64,000 bases of DNA. Origin: Cephalotus follicularis (taxonomy: Eukaryota > Streptophyta > Magnoliopsida > Oxalidales > Cephalotaceae). Positions 33,299 to 44,683 of this stretch are shown here, one piece after another. Position 1 is the stretch's first letter; every line of letters starts with the position of its first letter. The notes beneath the pieces were generated by a model. That model ran no database searches. It was not told where the DNA came from and was given only the letters and a program-made list of their open reading frames with translations. The stretch lies in contig BDDD01005827.1 of assembly GCA_001972305.1 (NCBI GenBank), forward strand, positions 1-64,000. Direction: 5' to 3'. Position numbers and translations under genes: made by a program.

Positions 33299-35250
33299 TG
33301 TTAGATATAGTGACCCGACAAGCCATTAGATGGGTTGTCATATTATATCTTACCATCTATAGAACAATCTTATTCTTATATATATGATGCGTGCTAAATT
33401 TGTTATGGCTATATCACTTGTATTTTATCACATAATTGAAGTAGTTTAATTATTACCTACTTATACTAGTGATGCCCTGACATAAGGTTGGATGCCTGGC
33501 ATGGAGGCTGTGAGACTAGTTACCTTATTCCTTATGTCAAACTTGTTCCAAGTCATAGGTTCACTTTGTGGGCATTAGTGAACCGGATAGACTTGCGCGT
33601 ATGTTCCTTAGACCTGAGCGACTACTCGATATTGTATGGAGACGGTTATGCTTTGATCTCCACCTTACCCAGTCCTTGCGCAGGGCTGGCAATCGGGTGG
33701 TCTTTGGGTATAATCGAATCTATACGAATATAATTGAGTGCGCAATAAGGGATTGTCACACCTGAGCAATGGTGATCGGCCCTATTATGGTCTGATTATA
33801 CTATGGACTTATGAAATCCTTGGCCAAGGTTGAGGTAGACTGGAAATTAGATTTCTGGAGAGTTTACCAAAGGTCCTAGTAATGATCAGATATTTTAGCC
33901 ATTGAGGTACTATCTAGGGTTAACACGTATCCTTACCCTAGACCTCAATCGCGGCCAAGTATGACAAGGGATTGTAGTACACGCGAACCGACGGCTTAGA
34001 AAATCTAGGGTTAATGAGGTGTGTAATAAATTATGAGAAAATTAATTAGATTAATTTTTTCTATATGGATAATATTAGATATTATTCCGAGAGCATTTAA
34101 ATGGTCTGGGATAATTTAGAATGGCTAAACCAGACCCGAGGGGTATTTCGGTAATTTATGAACACCTCTCGTTTTAACCAAGATTTTAAAGGGTCCCTGC
34201 CTTATAATGATTAGATCTTTAATATGTAAGACATATTAAGCCTAGGTGTCAAATATCGGTTGTGTGGATTTTGCATTTTGTGGAAACACATATGGTTAAT
34301 CTTACTTAACCAATATTTGAAAGTCATATGAGATCACTAAAAGAGTTAGACTTTTCATGCTTGACTGGCCAGAAGGCGTCGATGTCTTTTAGAAAGACGT
34401 CGATGCTTTTCTTTGATAAAGACGTTGATGTTTTTTAGAAAGCATCGATGTGCTTTAGTGCCACGTTGCATAGACGTTGACGTCCTTTGGAAGGCGTCGA
34501 CGTCTTTGAGCAGAACATGCAACCAGTGCACGATCTCACTTCGTGGGCACTACTTCTCTCACATCCTTAGCCGGTTTCTTATGATTCTACATGTTTTAGA
34601 AACGTGGGAATCATGGCTTCGGACTCCCAGGGAGTGAAGGCCATGATCCTAAGTGAATGGGAGATTGGGAGAGAGAATTGTAGGCTAGTTATAAGCATTT
34701 CTGCAGAAAATGGAATTAAGGGGTTGAGACATTTTTGCTAGGCAATTGACCTCGAATTCTTCTCTGCAAGTGTGTGCTCCTTCATCAGATAAACACCAAG
34801 CAAAGGCTTATCTAGGGTGGATTGATTATTGACTTCATTGGTCATAATCAATACTCCTTTTCTAAGTTAAGTGAGAGAGAGAGTGAGTTCAAGCACTTTG
34901 ATCTTGCTGGTTGGATTACTTGCTGTTCCTGAGGCTTGGAGGAGATCAAAGGGAATCTACTTCAAGCTTGTAGCGGCAAAGAACGAAGGAGCCAACACCC
35001 ACTGGTATAAACTCTTGGTCCTTCTTCCTAATACCATGCTTGTGTGTCACCATTGGACGCAATGGTGACACCAATTCAATTTAGTAGATGCTGTGGTGAT
35101 CCATGTGATCTGTGGAAGTGTCATTATGGATTGGTTTATGTATTATTGGGTGTTCTTCCACTGCATGATTGTATGTTTAAAGTTTTTATTCTACACCCTA
35201 CACACCTAAGTCCATCAATGACATTGGACTCGGTTTGTCCGTTTCCAACA
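33299..35250 (+). mobile_element. 5' LTR of G1
   Basis: 1952 bp, TGTTAG to CCAACA. The last 1350 bp (33901-35250) match 36553-37902 at exactly the same length. It contains a palindrome array at 34374-34505. Confidence 0.9.
34374..34505. repeat. GACGTCGAYGTC array in LTR G1
   Basis: GGCGTCGATGTC, GACGTCGATGC, GACGTTGATG, GCATCGATGTG, GACGTTGACGTCC and GGCGTCGACGTC, several paired as hairpins, for example ATGTCTTT-TAG-AAAGACGT. Repeated in the 3' LTR at 37026-37160. Confidence 0.88.
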
Positions 35251-35251
35251 A

Positions 35252-35263
35252 TGGTATCAGAGC
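35252..35263 (+). other. Primer binding site of G1
   Basis: TGGTATCAGAGC, exact complement of the tRNA-iMet 3' end, 1 bp after the LTR. Confidence 0.9.
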
Positions 35264-36547
35264 GTCCCACATCATCCTTAATTGAATATGTATGCCTTAG
35301 ATGATGTACTGATTAATAGTTTAATCAATGGATGTGTTTAGTGATCAAACTAAATTTTCTAAGTGCCTTAATGAAAATTAATTGAAATTGGATTTCATTG
35401 AGCTTTTATGCTGGGAATGTTGTTTTAATGTGTCTAGAATAATGTTTGGAACATGCATAGTGCATTATGGAGTGCCAGAATGGTATTCCAGAGTCTGAAC
35501 CATTAATTTCAGTATTTTTCGAAATGCAGAAAATGCCCAAGGGGCTATAGACGTCGACGATTTTGGTAAGACGTCGATGTCATGTTCAAATTCCCAGGCT
35601 AGACATCGACGTTCTTGATAGACGTTGATGTCTGGATCATCTTTTGTGAAACGCATCGATGTTCTTGGTAGACATCGACGCCTTTTTCAATTGTTCTTGT
35701 GAAACGCATTGATGCTCTATTTTTGCATCGACGCCTTGTTCATGTTTTTCCAAAAAACACGTCGATGCCTTTGGTAAGGCGTCGACGTCTTTTATAAAAA
35801 AATAAAAAAAAAAACTATTTTTTGATAAAATTGGATTTTATACATTTTGGCACTTGGAAGATTAAAAATCATTGCTTGATTTAGTAGGAGTTTGGTCAAT
35901 TAACAATCATAGAATTAAATTGTGTAATTGGTTATCATTTATGGCATTTGTTTTATTTGTGGTTTTATTATATTGGATATAATATAGATCTTATGCACAA
36001 TGGATGGCCCGAAAAGGACTTTGACCTAGATTATGGTTTTCTTTGTGTGAATGGATTTATTTATTTATTATCTTTAAAGGTCTGTAATAAGGTGTCTGCG
36101 TGCATCATTTATTTTTCCTTACTTTTGTAATTTCTCCTTGTAATTTTTAAATGTAAATATCTTTTCGAAAATGTATTGTTCCTTTTGTAAAAGAAGATCT
36201 TGCAAGGAGAGATGGAGGAAAGGAGATATGAAGTACAAGACTTTTGAAGGCCATGAATGCATGGTTATTGATGTAATAAATAGAATTAAATTTTTACACC
36301 TAGGAAGACCTAGTAGTGACTTTGGGCTCAAGTCATTACTTATAATGTCCTAGACAATCCATTGACATATTTTAGAAATATGTCCAAGGTGCATAAGATA
36401 TTCGTCTTGCATGATAAGCTGTAATTAATTGGAATTGGCTAATATAACCAATGAAATAATTAATGGCTTGGTAATTAAAACATGAGACCACAAATTCCCT
36501 CACTACAATAATAAGTCTCAACGTAGGAACCCATGGAGTGGTTCCCT
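35264..36547 (+). mobile_element. Internal region of G1, no recognised gene
   Basis: About 1.3 kb, AT-rich, with only ORFs of about 60 codons (for example 36171-36353, MYCSFCKRRSCKERW, which resembles no domain I know). It has a second palindrome array of the G1 type at 35549-35790. No polypurine tract is obvious before the truncated 3' LTR; the tract was probably lost with the LTR start. Confidence 0.7.
35549..35790. repeat. GACGTCGACG array in the G1 internal region
   Basis: AGACGTCGACGA, AGACGTCGATGTC, AGACATCGACGTTC, AGACGTTGATGTC, ACGCATCGATG, AGACATCGACGCC, ACACGTCGATGCC and AGGCGTCGACGTC at 20-40 bp. This is the one array that lies outside an LTR. Confidence 0.85.
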
Positions 36548-37902
36548 TACCCATTGAGGTACTATCTAGGGTTGACACATATCCTTACCCTAGACCTCAA
36601 TCGGGGCCAAGTATGACAAGGGATTATAGTACACGCGAACCGACGACTTAGAAAATCTAGGGTTAATGAGGTGTGTAATAAATTATGGGAAAATTAATTA
36701 GATTAATTTTTTCTATATGGATAATATTAGATATTATTCCGAGAGCATTTAAATGTTCTGGGATCATTTAGAATGGCTAAACCGTACCCGAGGGGTATTT
36801 CGGTAATTTATGAACACCTCTCGTTTTAACCAAGATTTTAAAGGGTCCCTGCCTTATAATGATTAGATCTTTAATATGTCAGACATATTAAGCCTAGGTG
36901 TCAAATATCGGTTGTGTGGATTTTGCATTTTGTGGAAACACATATGCTTAATCTTACTTAACCAATATTTGAAAGTCATATGAGATCACTAAAAGAGCTA
37001 GACTTTTCATGCTTGACTGGCCAGAAGGCGTCGATGTCTTTTAGAAAGACGTCGATGCTTTTCTTTGATAAAGACGTCGATGTTTTTTAGAAAGCATCGA
37101 TGTGCTTTAGTGCCACGTTGCATAGACGTTGACGTCCTTTGGAAGGCGTCGACGTCTTTGAGCAGAACGTGCAACCAGTGCACGATCTCACTTCGTGGGC
37201 ACTACTTCTCTCACATCCTTAGCCGGTTTCTTATGATTCTACACGTTTTAGAAATGTGGGAATCATGGCTTCGGACTCCCAGGGAGTGAAGGCCATGATC
37301 CTAAGTGAATGGGAGATTGGGAGAGAGAATTGTAGGCTAGTTATAAGCATTTCTGCAGAAAATGGAATTAAGGGGTTGAGACATTTTTGCTGGGCAATTA
37401 ACCTCGAATTCTTCTCTGCAAGTGTGTGTTCCTTCATCAGATAAACACCAAGCAAAGGCTTATCTAGGTTGGATTGATTATTGACTTCATTGGTCATAAT
37501 CAATACTCCTTTTCTAAGCTAAGTGAGAGAGAGAGTGAGTTCAAGCACTTTGATCTTGCTGGTTGGATTACTTGCTGTTCCTGAGGCTTGGAGGAGATCA
37601 AAGGGAATGTACTTCAAGCTTGTAGCGGCAAAGAATGAAGGAGCCAACACCCACTGGTATAAACTCTTGGTCCTTCGTTCGAATACCATGCTTGTGTGTC
37701 ACTATTGGATGCAATGGTGACACCAATTCAATTTAGTAGATGCTGTGGTGATCCATGTGATCTGTGGACGTGTCATTATGGATTGGTTTATGTATTATTG
37801 GGTGTTCTTCCGCTGCATGATTGTATGTTTAAAGTTTTTGTTCTACACCCTACACACCTAAGTCCATCAATGACACTGGACTCGGTTTGTCCGTTTCCAA
37901 CA
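36548..37902 (+). mobile_element. Truncated 3' LTR of G1
   Basis: Matches 33896-35250; the first ~600 bp of the LTR are absent. The terminal TTTCCAACA and TSD are intact, so the loss is internal. Confidence 0.88.
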
Positions 37903-38125
37903 GTCTGAGCGTACCATCCAGACCTTGGAGGATATGCTACGGGCTTGCATTATTGATTTTGCTGGTACTTAGGAGGATCACATTCCTCTGATAGAGTTCT
38001 CTTATAATAACATCTATCATTCCAGTATCGGCATGGCACCGTTTGAAGCACTGTATGGGAGGAATAGCAGATATCTGGTATGTTAGGATGAGGTCGGGGA
38101 GCGACCTTTACTCGGGACTAAGTTA
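37903..38125 (+). pseudogene. Integrase core of A, second part
   Basis: Continues HPQTDGQS after G1: SERTIQTLEDMLRACIIDFAG, stop (TAG where B has TGG), [23 protein letters not shown] (catalytic Glu), stop (TAG where B has TGG), then DEVGERPLLGTKLVEETSEK. Both stops are G>A changes. Confidence 0.9.
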
Positions 38126-38653
38126 GTGGAGGAAACTTCGGAAAAGATCAGGATGATCAAGAAGAAGCTGCTTGCTGCCCAGAGCCGACAGAAGAGCTAT
38201 ACGGACAGTGTCAAGAGGAGGCCTTTGACCTTCAGTGTTGGTGATCATGTGTTCTTAAAGGTTTCACCATGGAAGGGCGTGCAAAGGTTTGGGAGAAAGG
38301 GCAAATTAGCTCCCCGCTACATTGGTCCCTTCGAGATTTTGGAGAGAGTCAGGGAGGTAGCCTACCAGCTTGCCTTACCTCCTGCACTATCAAACGTGCA
38401 CGACGTCTTCCATGTATCCATGCTGAGGAGATATATTCCAGACCCGTCACATGTCCTGGATTATGATACTGTTTCGGTACAAGATGATCTATCATGTGAG
38501 GAGTTACCTGTGCGGATTCTAGATTGGAAGACGCAGGTTTTGAGGAACCGAACCATCCCTATGGTCAAGGTTCAATGGCAGTTCCACCGACCGGATGAAG
38601 CAACTTGGGAGAGTGAGGAGGATATCCGAGAACGCTACCCACACTTGTTCTAG
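38126..38653 (+). pseudogene. Integrase C-terminus and chromodomain-like tail of A
   Basis: Open for 175 codons to a TAG at 38651. Contains DHVFLKVSPWKGV, APRYIGPFEILERV (GPY/F-type), DVFHVSMLRRYIP and the tail ILDWKTQVLRNRTIPMVKVQW, PDEATWE, RERYPHLF. This is the most intact version of the tail in the window and the best basis for clade assignment. Confidence 0.92.
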
Positions 38654-38661
38654 TCTCGTTG

Positions 38662-38698
38662 AATTTCGAGGACGAAATTCTTTTGAAGGAGGGGTGGA
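38662..38698 (+). other. Inverted repeat and polypurine tract of A
   Basis: AATTTCG-AGGA-CGAAATT (arms 38662-38668, 38673-38679), then GAAGGAGGGGTGGA before the 3' LTR. Confidence 0.88.
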
Positions 38699-38872
38699 TG
38701 TAACGCCCGGAAATTTCATGTATTGTAATTTCACAATGTAATGTACTTTATTGTGGAATCAATAAAATGATGGATTTTTCCTAATTTGATGATGTTTTTC
38801 CGAACTACGATGATGTTGATGTTAAACGATTATGTACTTACAAGTGTGATTACTTGGTATGTACACTGGAGG

Positions 38873-39025
38873 CAGTCGACTGGCACGGAGGACCAGCCGA
38901 CTGGATGGCTGCGTATGGGAGCAGTCGACTGGTGGGATGAACCAGGCGACTGGCCAACTGTCGAGCCACCTGCCAACGAACTGCCAGGCGAGCAGCCGGC
39001 TACTTGGTATGGACAGCCGACTGGA
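38873..39025. repeat. GTCGAC palindrome array 1, LTR A 3' copy
   Basis: AGTCGACTGG, AGCCGACTGG, AGTCGACTGG, AGGCGACTGG, AGCCGGCTAC and AGCCGACTGG; 174-326 bp from the LTR start. Confidence 0.9.
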
Positions 39026-39862
39026 TCGTGCTCTGTTTTGTTGCATGTGGCAGAAATCACATGCTACAACTGACAGATGGAAGTGGATGCCATCTGTGCT
39101 TCATGCAGCTAAAGGAAAGGATAAAGGGGACGCCTGTGGATCATGCAAACTTCATGGGGCAGAGAAATTAGACCGGCGAGTGTGTGCATGCATGTGAATG
39201 AGGGAGTGTGGCATTTAGTGCCATGTGAGGGAGCTCGGGGAGAAGGAAAGAGAAAAGGCTCTGCATAAAATGCCACTCCTAACTTCTCTCGTCCAGGTGC
39301 TGAGAGGCCAAAGAACCAAAGGAAACAGTAGCGAAAAACACAAAGAAAAGAGGGAAGAAGAGTGTTTTTCCATTGTTGAAGCTCGGAGCTCGGGTTGGAG
39401 TTGCTGGGCTGTTCTTGGAGCTGCTGGGCTTGGAGTTGGAGATTCTGGGGAGCTCAAAACGTATCTGTTGGAACACAAAAAGGTGGGCTTACAGATTCCT
39501 AACTTGGAATCAAAAGGTAGGGGAAATAGTAGAGAATGCTATGCATGCATTTTGAGTTTAAGAGTAATGATGTTATAAATGGATGGTGTAGTTGTCTGGC
39601 TGTGAATTTCTGTATTGATGTTGTGGTTACTGTTAATGAATAACCTGACATGCACACTGAATTTTGGATTGGTTTTCATGCAATACCATGTTTGGGTTTC
39701 ATTTGAATTATAATGAAAACGGAGAATAATGCATGAATTGAGTTGTGTTTTAGACCAGGAATGAATACTGATGATATTCTGTGATATGAATACGTGTGGA
39801 ATGGTTTCAATTGCTTGTTGAATGGATTTAGAAGTGAATTACTGGTACTGTCTAGCCCAGAA

Positions 39863-40085
39863 CAGCCGTCTGTTTAAGTGAAACAGTCGACTACTCGATC
39901 ATCCAGCCGACTGTCATGTAAGAACAGTCGACTGTGCATGCGTTTTTGCCCAGAACAGTCGACTGTCGAAGGAAGACAGTCGACTGCTGATTACTCGTGA
40001 TGAACAAGTCGACTGTTGGGGAAGAACAGTCGACTGTCTCAAGGATCCAGCCGACTGTTATGGAAAAACAGCCGACTGTTATAAC
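39863..40085. repeat. GTCGAC stem-loop array 2, LTR A 3' copy
   Basis: Equivalent of 28040-28262, with GTTTAAGTGAAAC and GTCGAAGGAAGAC loops. The second is changed from GTAGAAGGAAGAC in the 5' LTR. Confidence 0.9.
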
Positions 40086-41249
40086 AGAGATTGAACCTTT
40101 AGAGAAGGTGATAGGCCTAGGTTAAATACCAACAACCCTAGGTGCATTCTGAGCATATGTTTGCCCTGCATTTGAACTGCTACTGTACTGTAAATTGATA
40201 TTTAGTTGATTACTGAATGTATTAACCATCTTGGAAAACTTGCATGATTATTATAATCATTTTGGGATAAGAAAATGTATATTTGACAAATATAAACTTA
40301 TATTTTCAAATGACTGGGGGAGTATTCCCAAAGACGGAGAAATGTATTGTTCCAAGTATTACAACTTATAACAACCTGATAATGGAGTATTATATTTTAA
40401 ACAAATATATTTGGATAAAGTAATCATATTTTGTTGCTTGACTTGTATTGTATTGTGCTTGTAAACTGTTGATTACTTAGCCGCTGTGCTAGTAACCTGT
40501 TGTTGGTTTAGCCGCCGTGCTAAGCAACATACGGAGGACTTGCTCCCAACCGTTCGCAAACGGGGATGGGGTAAGAGTGCATGACGTTGGGGCCAGGAGG
40601 AGGCGACGGTTATGACGACCTGCTTGTCTGGTTCCTTTTGGGGACATACCTACTACCTGTGTTTGATATAACCTTATCAGGTTGTACCTGTACTGTAAAC
40701 ATGCATACATTTTTATATGTATATACGGAGATATAATTACTGAGGATATTATATGTCATGCTGCATCACTATGCATTCATTCATGATACGCATTACCTTT
40801 AACCTTGAACTGTATACATGAACTTTTCTACTTAGCCGAGTGAGGACAAAGGCTAACCCCCTACTGTAACAGATTGATGGAGTGGGTTTTGATATGGAGC
40901 ACGCAAGGAGACTTAAGGAGAAGACTAAGCTATTGCTCTTATTTTTATGTACTGGATTACTGAACAATAATTATGTAACTGGATCATTGTAACTTGGGTT
41001 TATTCTATTTCGTACTGTATCATCACGCTCCGTCTATGGGCGATCGACAATGATGTTGGGTTTATATAAACTCTGTGGGTATCACGTAGTATGGGATGCG
41101 TGATACATATTTTATTTTAGCTTATTTCATGTTATTGCTTCCGCTACTGAAGGTTTTTGTTTATACGTTTTATCGCATGAGCTGAATTATTTTGTATTGA
41201 TTGCCTTACCGTTTTTTTGTTGTCCTCTTGGAAAAACGGGGGTGTGACA

Positions 41250-41313
41250 CTGACGGTGCATTAACTCCTTCGTCGGCTCTACGCCTTCCTCTTCTACCTC
41301 TTCGTAGGTTCAT
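41250..41313 (-). pseudogene. gag: Gag start of D2 (first 21 codons)
   Basis: Minus-strand ATG at 41313: MNLRRGRRGRRRADEGVN followed by APS, then cut by element A. The gag resumes at 24656. An acceptor-like ATATAG|GAAAC precedes the ATG. Confidence 0.85.
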
Positions 41314-41401
41314 TCGGTTTCCTATATGGAATGCCATAATCATGAGGAAACAATTCACTTAATTTTCGAGAAACTTATCCCAGCTAGCATATATGGAATA
41401 T

Positions 41402-41413
41402 GCTCTGATACCA
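41402..41413 (-). other. Primer binding site of D2
   Basis: TGGTATCAGAGC on the minus strand, 3 bp from the 5' LTR. Confidence 0.9.
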
Positions 41414-41416
41414 CGC

Positions 41417-44075
41417 TGTCACACCCCGTTCTCCATTACATTTAGACAACATAAGTGGTGATATCAGGAATAAGTAAAATAATCCAAGATTCCAATTAAC
41501 AATTCAACAATATAAGCGGAAGCATTTAAAATTGGATTACAAAGTCATCCGCACGCAGCCCATACTACGTGCGTATACAATCCATCAAATTATCCTTATA
41601 CATAAGGAAAGGTAAAACAATAACGGAGTGCGAACCGTTCATTACAAATACAAATCATGAGGATAACAACCTTAAGCATATAAAAACTCTCCAAAGCTCC
41701 AACAGCACCTCCCGAATGTCTTCACTTAATCTGAAATTGTAGGGGGTTAGCCGTTGTCCTCACTTGGCTAAGTAGGAAGATAAAGCATGTAATTGAATAT
41801 ATGAATGTAAACATGCATGACAGTTTAAATGAAATGACATATATATATAGTATTCCAATATAACGCAATCATGCCAAGTGGCCATAGACAGTACAATGCA
41901 AGAATACCGCACAAGGGTAAAATCAATCCATAATGTGGTTGGGTGACACATGTCGCTACCTCCTAGCACAAACTGCGCACCACCTATCGATCACGCTATA
42001 CTCCGAAGATGATAGATCGGGTAACATTTACTGCCGGCGTTAGCGGGCAGTTTAACCCATAAGATCTGCAAGGCAGATAAGTTTGGGTGGATACTCTAGC
42101 CAACACCTGGCACCTAGGACCACCACCGTAGTCAGTGACCTTTGCCATCACTCGACTAACGGCATTAAGCATAGACAATCAATTCAATAACAATATTACA
42201 TATATATATAATATGCAATATAGTAGTTGTTTTCTTTTAGAAACATATAACAATTCAGTGACCGCACCTCACGTTGGAGGAAAACGGTATCAATACAATA
42301 ATGGTTCCATTTTGGAGAACAAAACAGTAGGTACCTCTCGTAGGAGGAGTAGTAAATTATTGCAAATAAGTTTTCATTTTTAGAAAACATAACAGTTCAG
42401 TCGTTGGTTTTCTTGGAGAACAAAACAATATAGTACCTCTTGAAGAGGAATATAGCAATTGTATACAATAAGATTTTATGTATGAAATCCGTTGTTAAAA
42501 ATCATTACTTATGCTTTAAGCATTAAGCTGGTAAAATCCTTGAATATATATATATATATATAACAGTAGTAATTTCATTGGATAACAATAATAATAGTTA
42601 CAATATAGTAGATCAAGGATAATTGCAACCACCATCAAGTCAATCAATCAATCTGAACATTTCTATAATTACTGTTCTAAAGCGTCGACAGTTTCTGTGT
42701 AAGCGTCGACGATTGTTGACTAAGCGTTGACACTACACGCATGATCAAAGATTAAGCGTCGACATTCTAAGCCTTAACATGCGTTTTCCACACCAAAGCA
42801 TCGACGGTCTTAATTTAAGCATCGGCGCTTCTGGCGTTCTTACAAATTCCAGGAGCAAAATCAAAACAAGGGTTGCACAAAATCAACCCAAACTCAGTTC
42901 CATTCAACGTGCAATTAAGTATTGACCATCACCACACATTATACATGTTATATGTTCAAAAACATGTCAAAAACCCTACCTCAATCGCTATCCCGAAATC
43001 GATTTGGAATTGATTTCTCTCTCTATGTCCAATGTTCTTCACCCTCCTTTAAATCCTTCAATCCCAGTAGTTTTCAATCTATATTTTGCATTTACAACAG
43101 AAGAGGTATATATATACGCGAAGTCAGTATGTATGTACAAGCCAGTTACTATAATCATTATCTGATTTGAATCAAAAGGATTACTAGAACTTCTAAGCCT
43201 CTAATCCCATTTAAATCACTTCTCCATCTTTCAATTAACTTTTATGATCCAACTACTGATTTGCATGTTTGACAGTAGGTATATCATTGACATCAACATG
43301 TTTACATAACCATTTTAACCACAGTAAGTGAGCTTCGAATTGTAACTTACCTGGAATCAAAGCTTCAACCACTTGAACTCTTTAAACATTAACATGTAAC
43401 CTCTAGCACTTTCCAGCAACTGTCCAGCTAGTCCTCCTCTTCCTCAATGTTTTTCAACACTCAAATAGCTCAAGTATCAGCTGATATAAGTGCTAAATCT
43501 CGTGCCTTTCATTCCTCAGTTGGTTCAACTTTTAATGTACACTTCTCTCTCTCACATGCATGCATCCTCTCTTTTGTTCTTTCTCTTTAATTTTTGCAGG
43601 CTGTGCAGGTGAAAGGAATACATGCAAGACACCTTAGTCTGCCTTGGAAACAGCTGGTGAAGCCTCTTTGCATGGCCAACACGTCTATGGACACATGCCA
43701 ATGTTACCATCATTTAGACTTTGTCATTCCATTCCAGCTGACACATATCTTTGCGGCAGAACACGTCTAAAGCATCGCCGGTTTGTCGTGGGCGTCGAAG
43801 CTTATACGCCTTTAAGTGTCGATGCTGGGCGTTTAAAGGTCGACTATTTGGTGCCTTCAACTATGCATTATGTACACGTGTCTGGGCGCAAAGCATCGAC
43901 GGTAATGAGTTAGGCGTCGGTGGTTTGGCACCAGAATTTATTTCTTTAGTTTTCCATCTAAGAATTTTATTCCAACTTCGTTCTATGCAAAAAAAGGTAA
44001 CCAACATAACATCTCAAAAGTACATTTATTCATCATTGGGTACAAAATACATGAATTGAAATTGCGGTTATTACA
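41417..44075 (-). mobile_element. 5' LTR of D2
   Basis: 2659 bp, same ends as 20412-23123 and collinear with it. Palindrome arrays (GCGTCGAC spelling) at about 42678-42835 and 43765-43925. The conserved GAGGACAACGGCTAAC block (rc) is at 41742-41765. Followed by AAAGT. Confidence 0.93.
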
Positions 44076-44683
44076 AAAGTGATATTGGACTCAAGTCCAA
44101 GGATACCCACTAGCTCCAAGCTTTAAGGATGTTATGGGATGTTATGGTGATGTAGTGACTGTGTTCGTGCAAGTAAAGGAAACTCAAAACCTCTCCAAAG
44201 AAGGCTGCTAGGTTCGGCTGAGCAAGAGAAATGGAAGAGAAGTATTTGTATTTTGTTTCTTTAGTGTCCAGGAGAATGGAAGAATGTAGTATAGTATTGT
44301 AGTGTTAGAATATGTAGTGTTAGAATATAAGGGGTCGGTATATTGCTATGTGTGGTGTCGGATTTTCCAGGTGAGTTAGGGAGATTGTGTAGATAGGAAT
44401 TAAATTGAGGAAAAATTAATGAGTGGTTTAGGGTAGATATGAGGGATTTGTAAGGATAAGGGATAGGGTTGTGTGTGTGGTAGTGGGGTGGGCCCATGTG
44501 TAGTCCAGAAGGCTACAATATCAGCGACCCGACATCCCGAATTTCAAATGTAACGAGTCCGAATAAAATAATAATACCAAATATAATTATGATGAGTATA
44601 AAATTCTCCAATCCACAAATAAAAGTTGGTACACGTAGTGCCGAGCATACAATAAATAATACAAACAAGTTCTGGTCGTTACA
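44076..44683 (-). mobile_element. LTR C1, right part (LTR start)
   Basis: Starts with the AAAGT duplication and ends GGTCGTTACA, the minus-strand LTR start TGTAACGACC. No polypurine tract lies to the right, so this is a 5' LTR or solo LTR. G-rich 44230-44500 is non-coding as far as I can see. Confidence 0.65.

Larger units (their letters stand above)
33299..37902 (+). mobile_element. Copia-like non-autonomous LTR element G1
   Basis: Ends TGTTAGATATAG...TTTCCAACA, flanked by GTCTG at 33294-33298 and 37903-37907, inside the integrase gene of A. The 5' LTR (33299-35250) is followed by TGGTATCAGAGC. The 3' LTR lacks its first ~600 bp. The internal part (about 1.3 kb) has no gag or pol that I can recognise, so it depended on other elements. 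The TGTT...AACA ends are typical of Ty1/copia (family knowledge); with no RT the superfamily is an inference. A second LTR of the family is at 49250-50298. Confidence 0.9.
24657..41249 (+). mobile_element. Ty3/gypsy chromovirus-like element A, carrying H and G1
   Basis: The 5' LTR (truncated by about 60 bp at its start) runs to 29428, followed by primer site, gag-pol (29540-38653), polypurine tract and 3' LTR (38699-41249). It sits inside the gag of D2, whose sequence resumes on both sides. The 5' end junction is deleted, so no target duplication is visible (the right flank is CTGAC). Two later insertions are nested in it: solo LTR H and copia-like G1. Proteins are collinear with element B; the copy is inactive. 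Confidence 0.92.
38699..41249 (+). mobile_element. 3' LTR of element A
   Basis: TGTAACGCCCGG to GGGGGTGTGACA, 2551 bp, uninterrupted. Palindrome arrays at 38873-39025 and 39863-40085, TATA-like GCATAAAA (about 39262), donor-like AGGTAGGGG (39516), conserved GAGTGAGGACAAAGGCTAAC block at about 40838-40857. Followed at once by D2 gag. Confidence 0.95.
20412..44075 (-). mobile_element. Non-autonomous Ty3/gypsy element D2, split by element A
   Basis: The 3' LTR (20412-23123) and 5' LTR (41417-44075) are on the minus strand with AAAGT target duplications at 20407-20411 and 44076-44080. After removing the A insertion (24657-41249) only about 1.7 kb of internal sequence remains: gag ends, a short RT N-terminus fused to the integrase C-terminus, and a chromodomain-like tail. 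Protease, most of RT, RNase H and the integrase core are absent. It would have needed proteins in trans. Confidence 0.93.

Noticed and set aside
36171..36353. Possible zinc-finger-like ORF (MYCSFCKRRSCKERW) in G1
   Set aside because: Only a few cysteines, no CCHC spacing, 60 codons, no family match; not enough to call gag.
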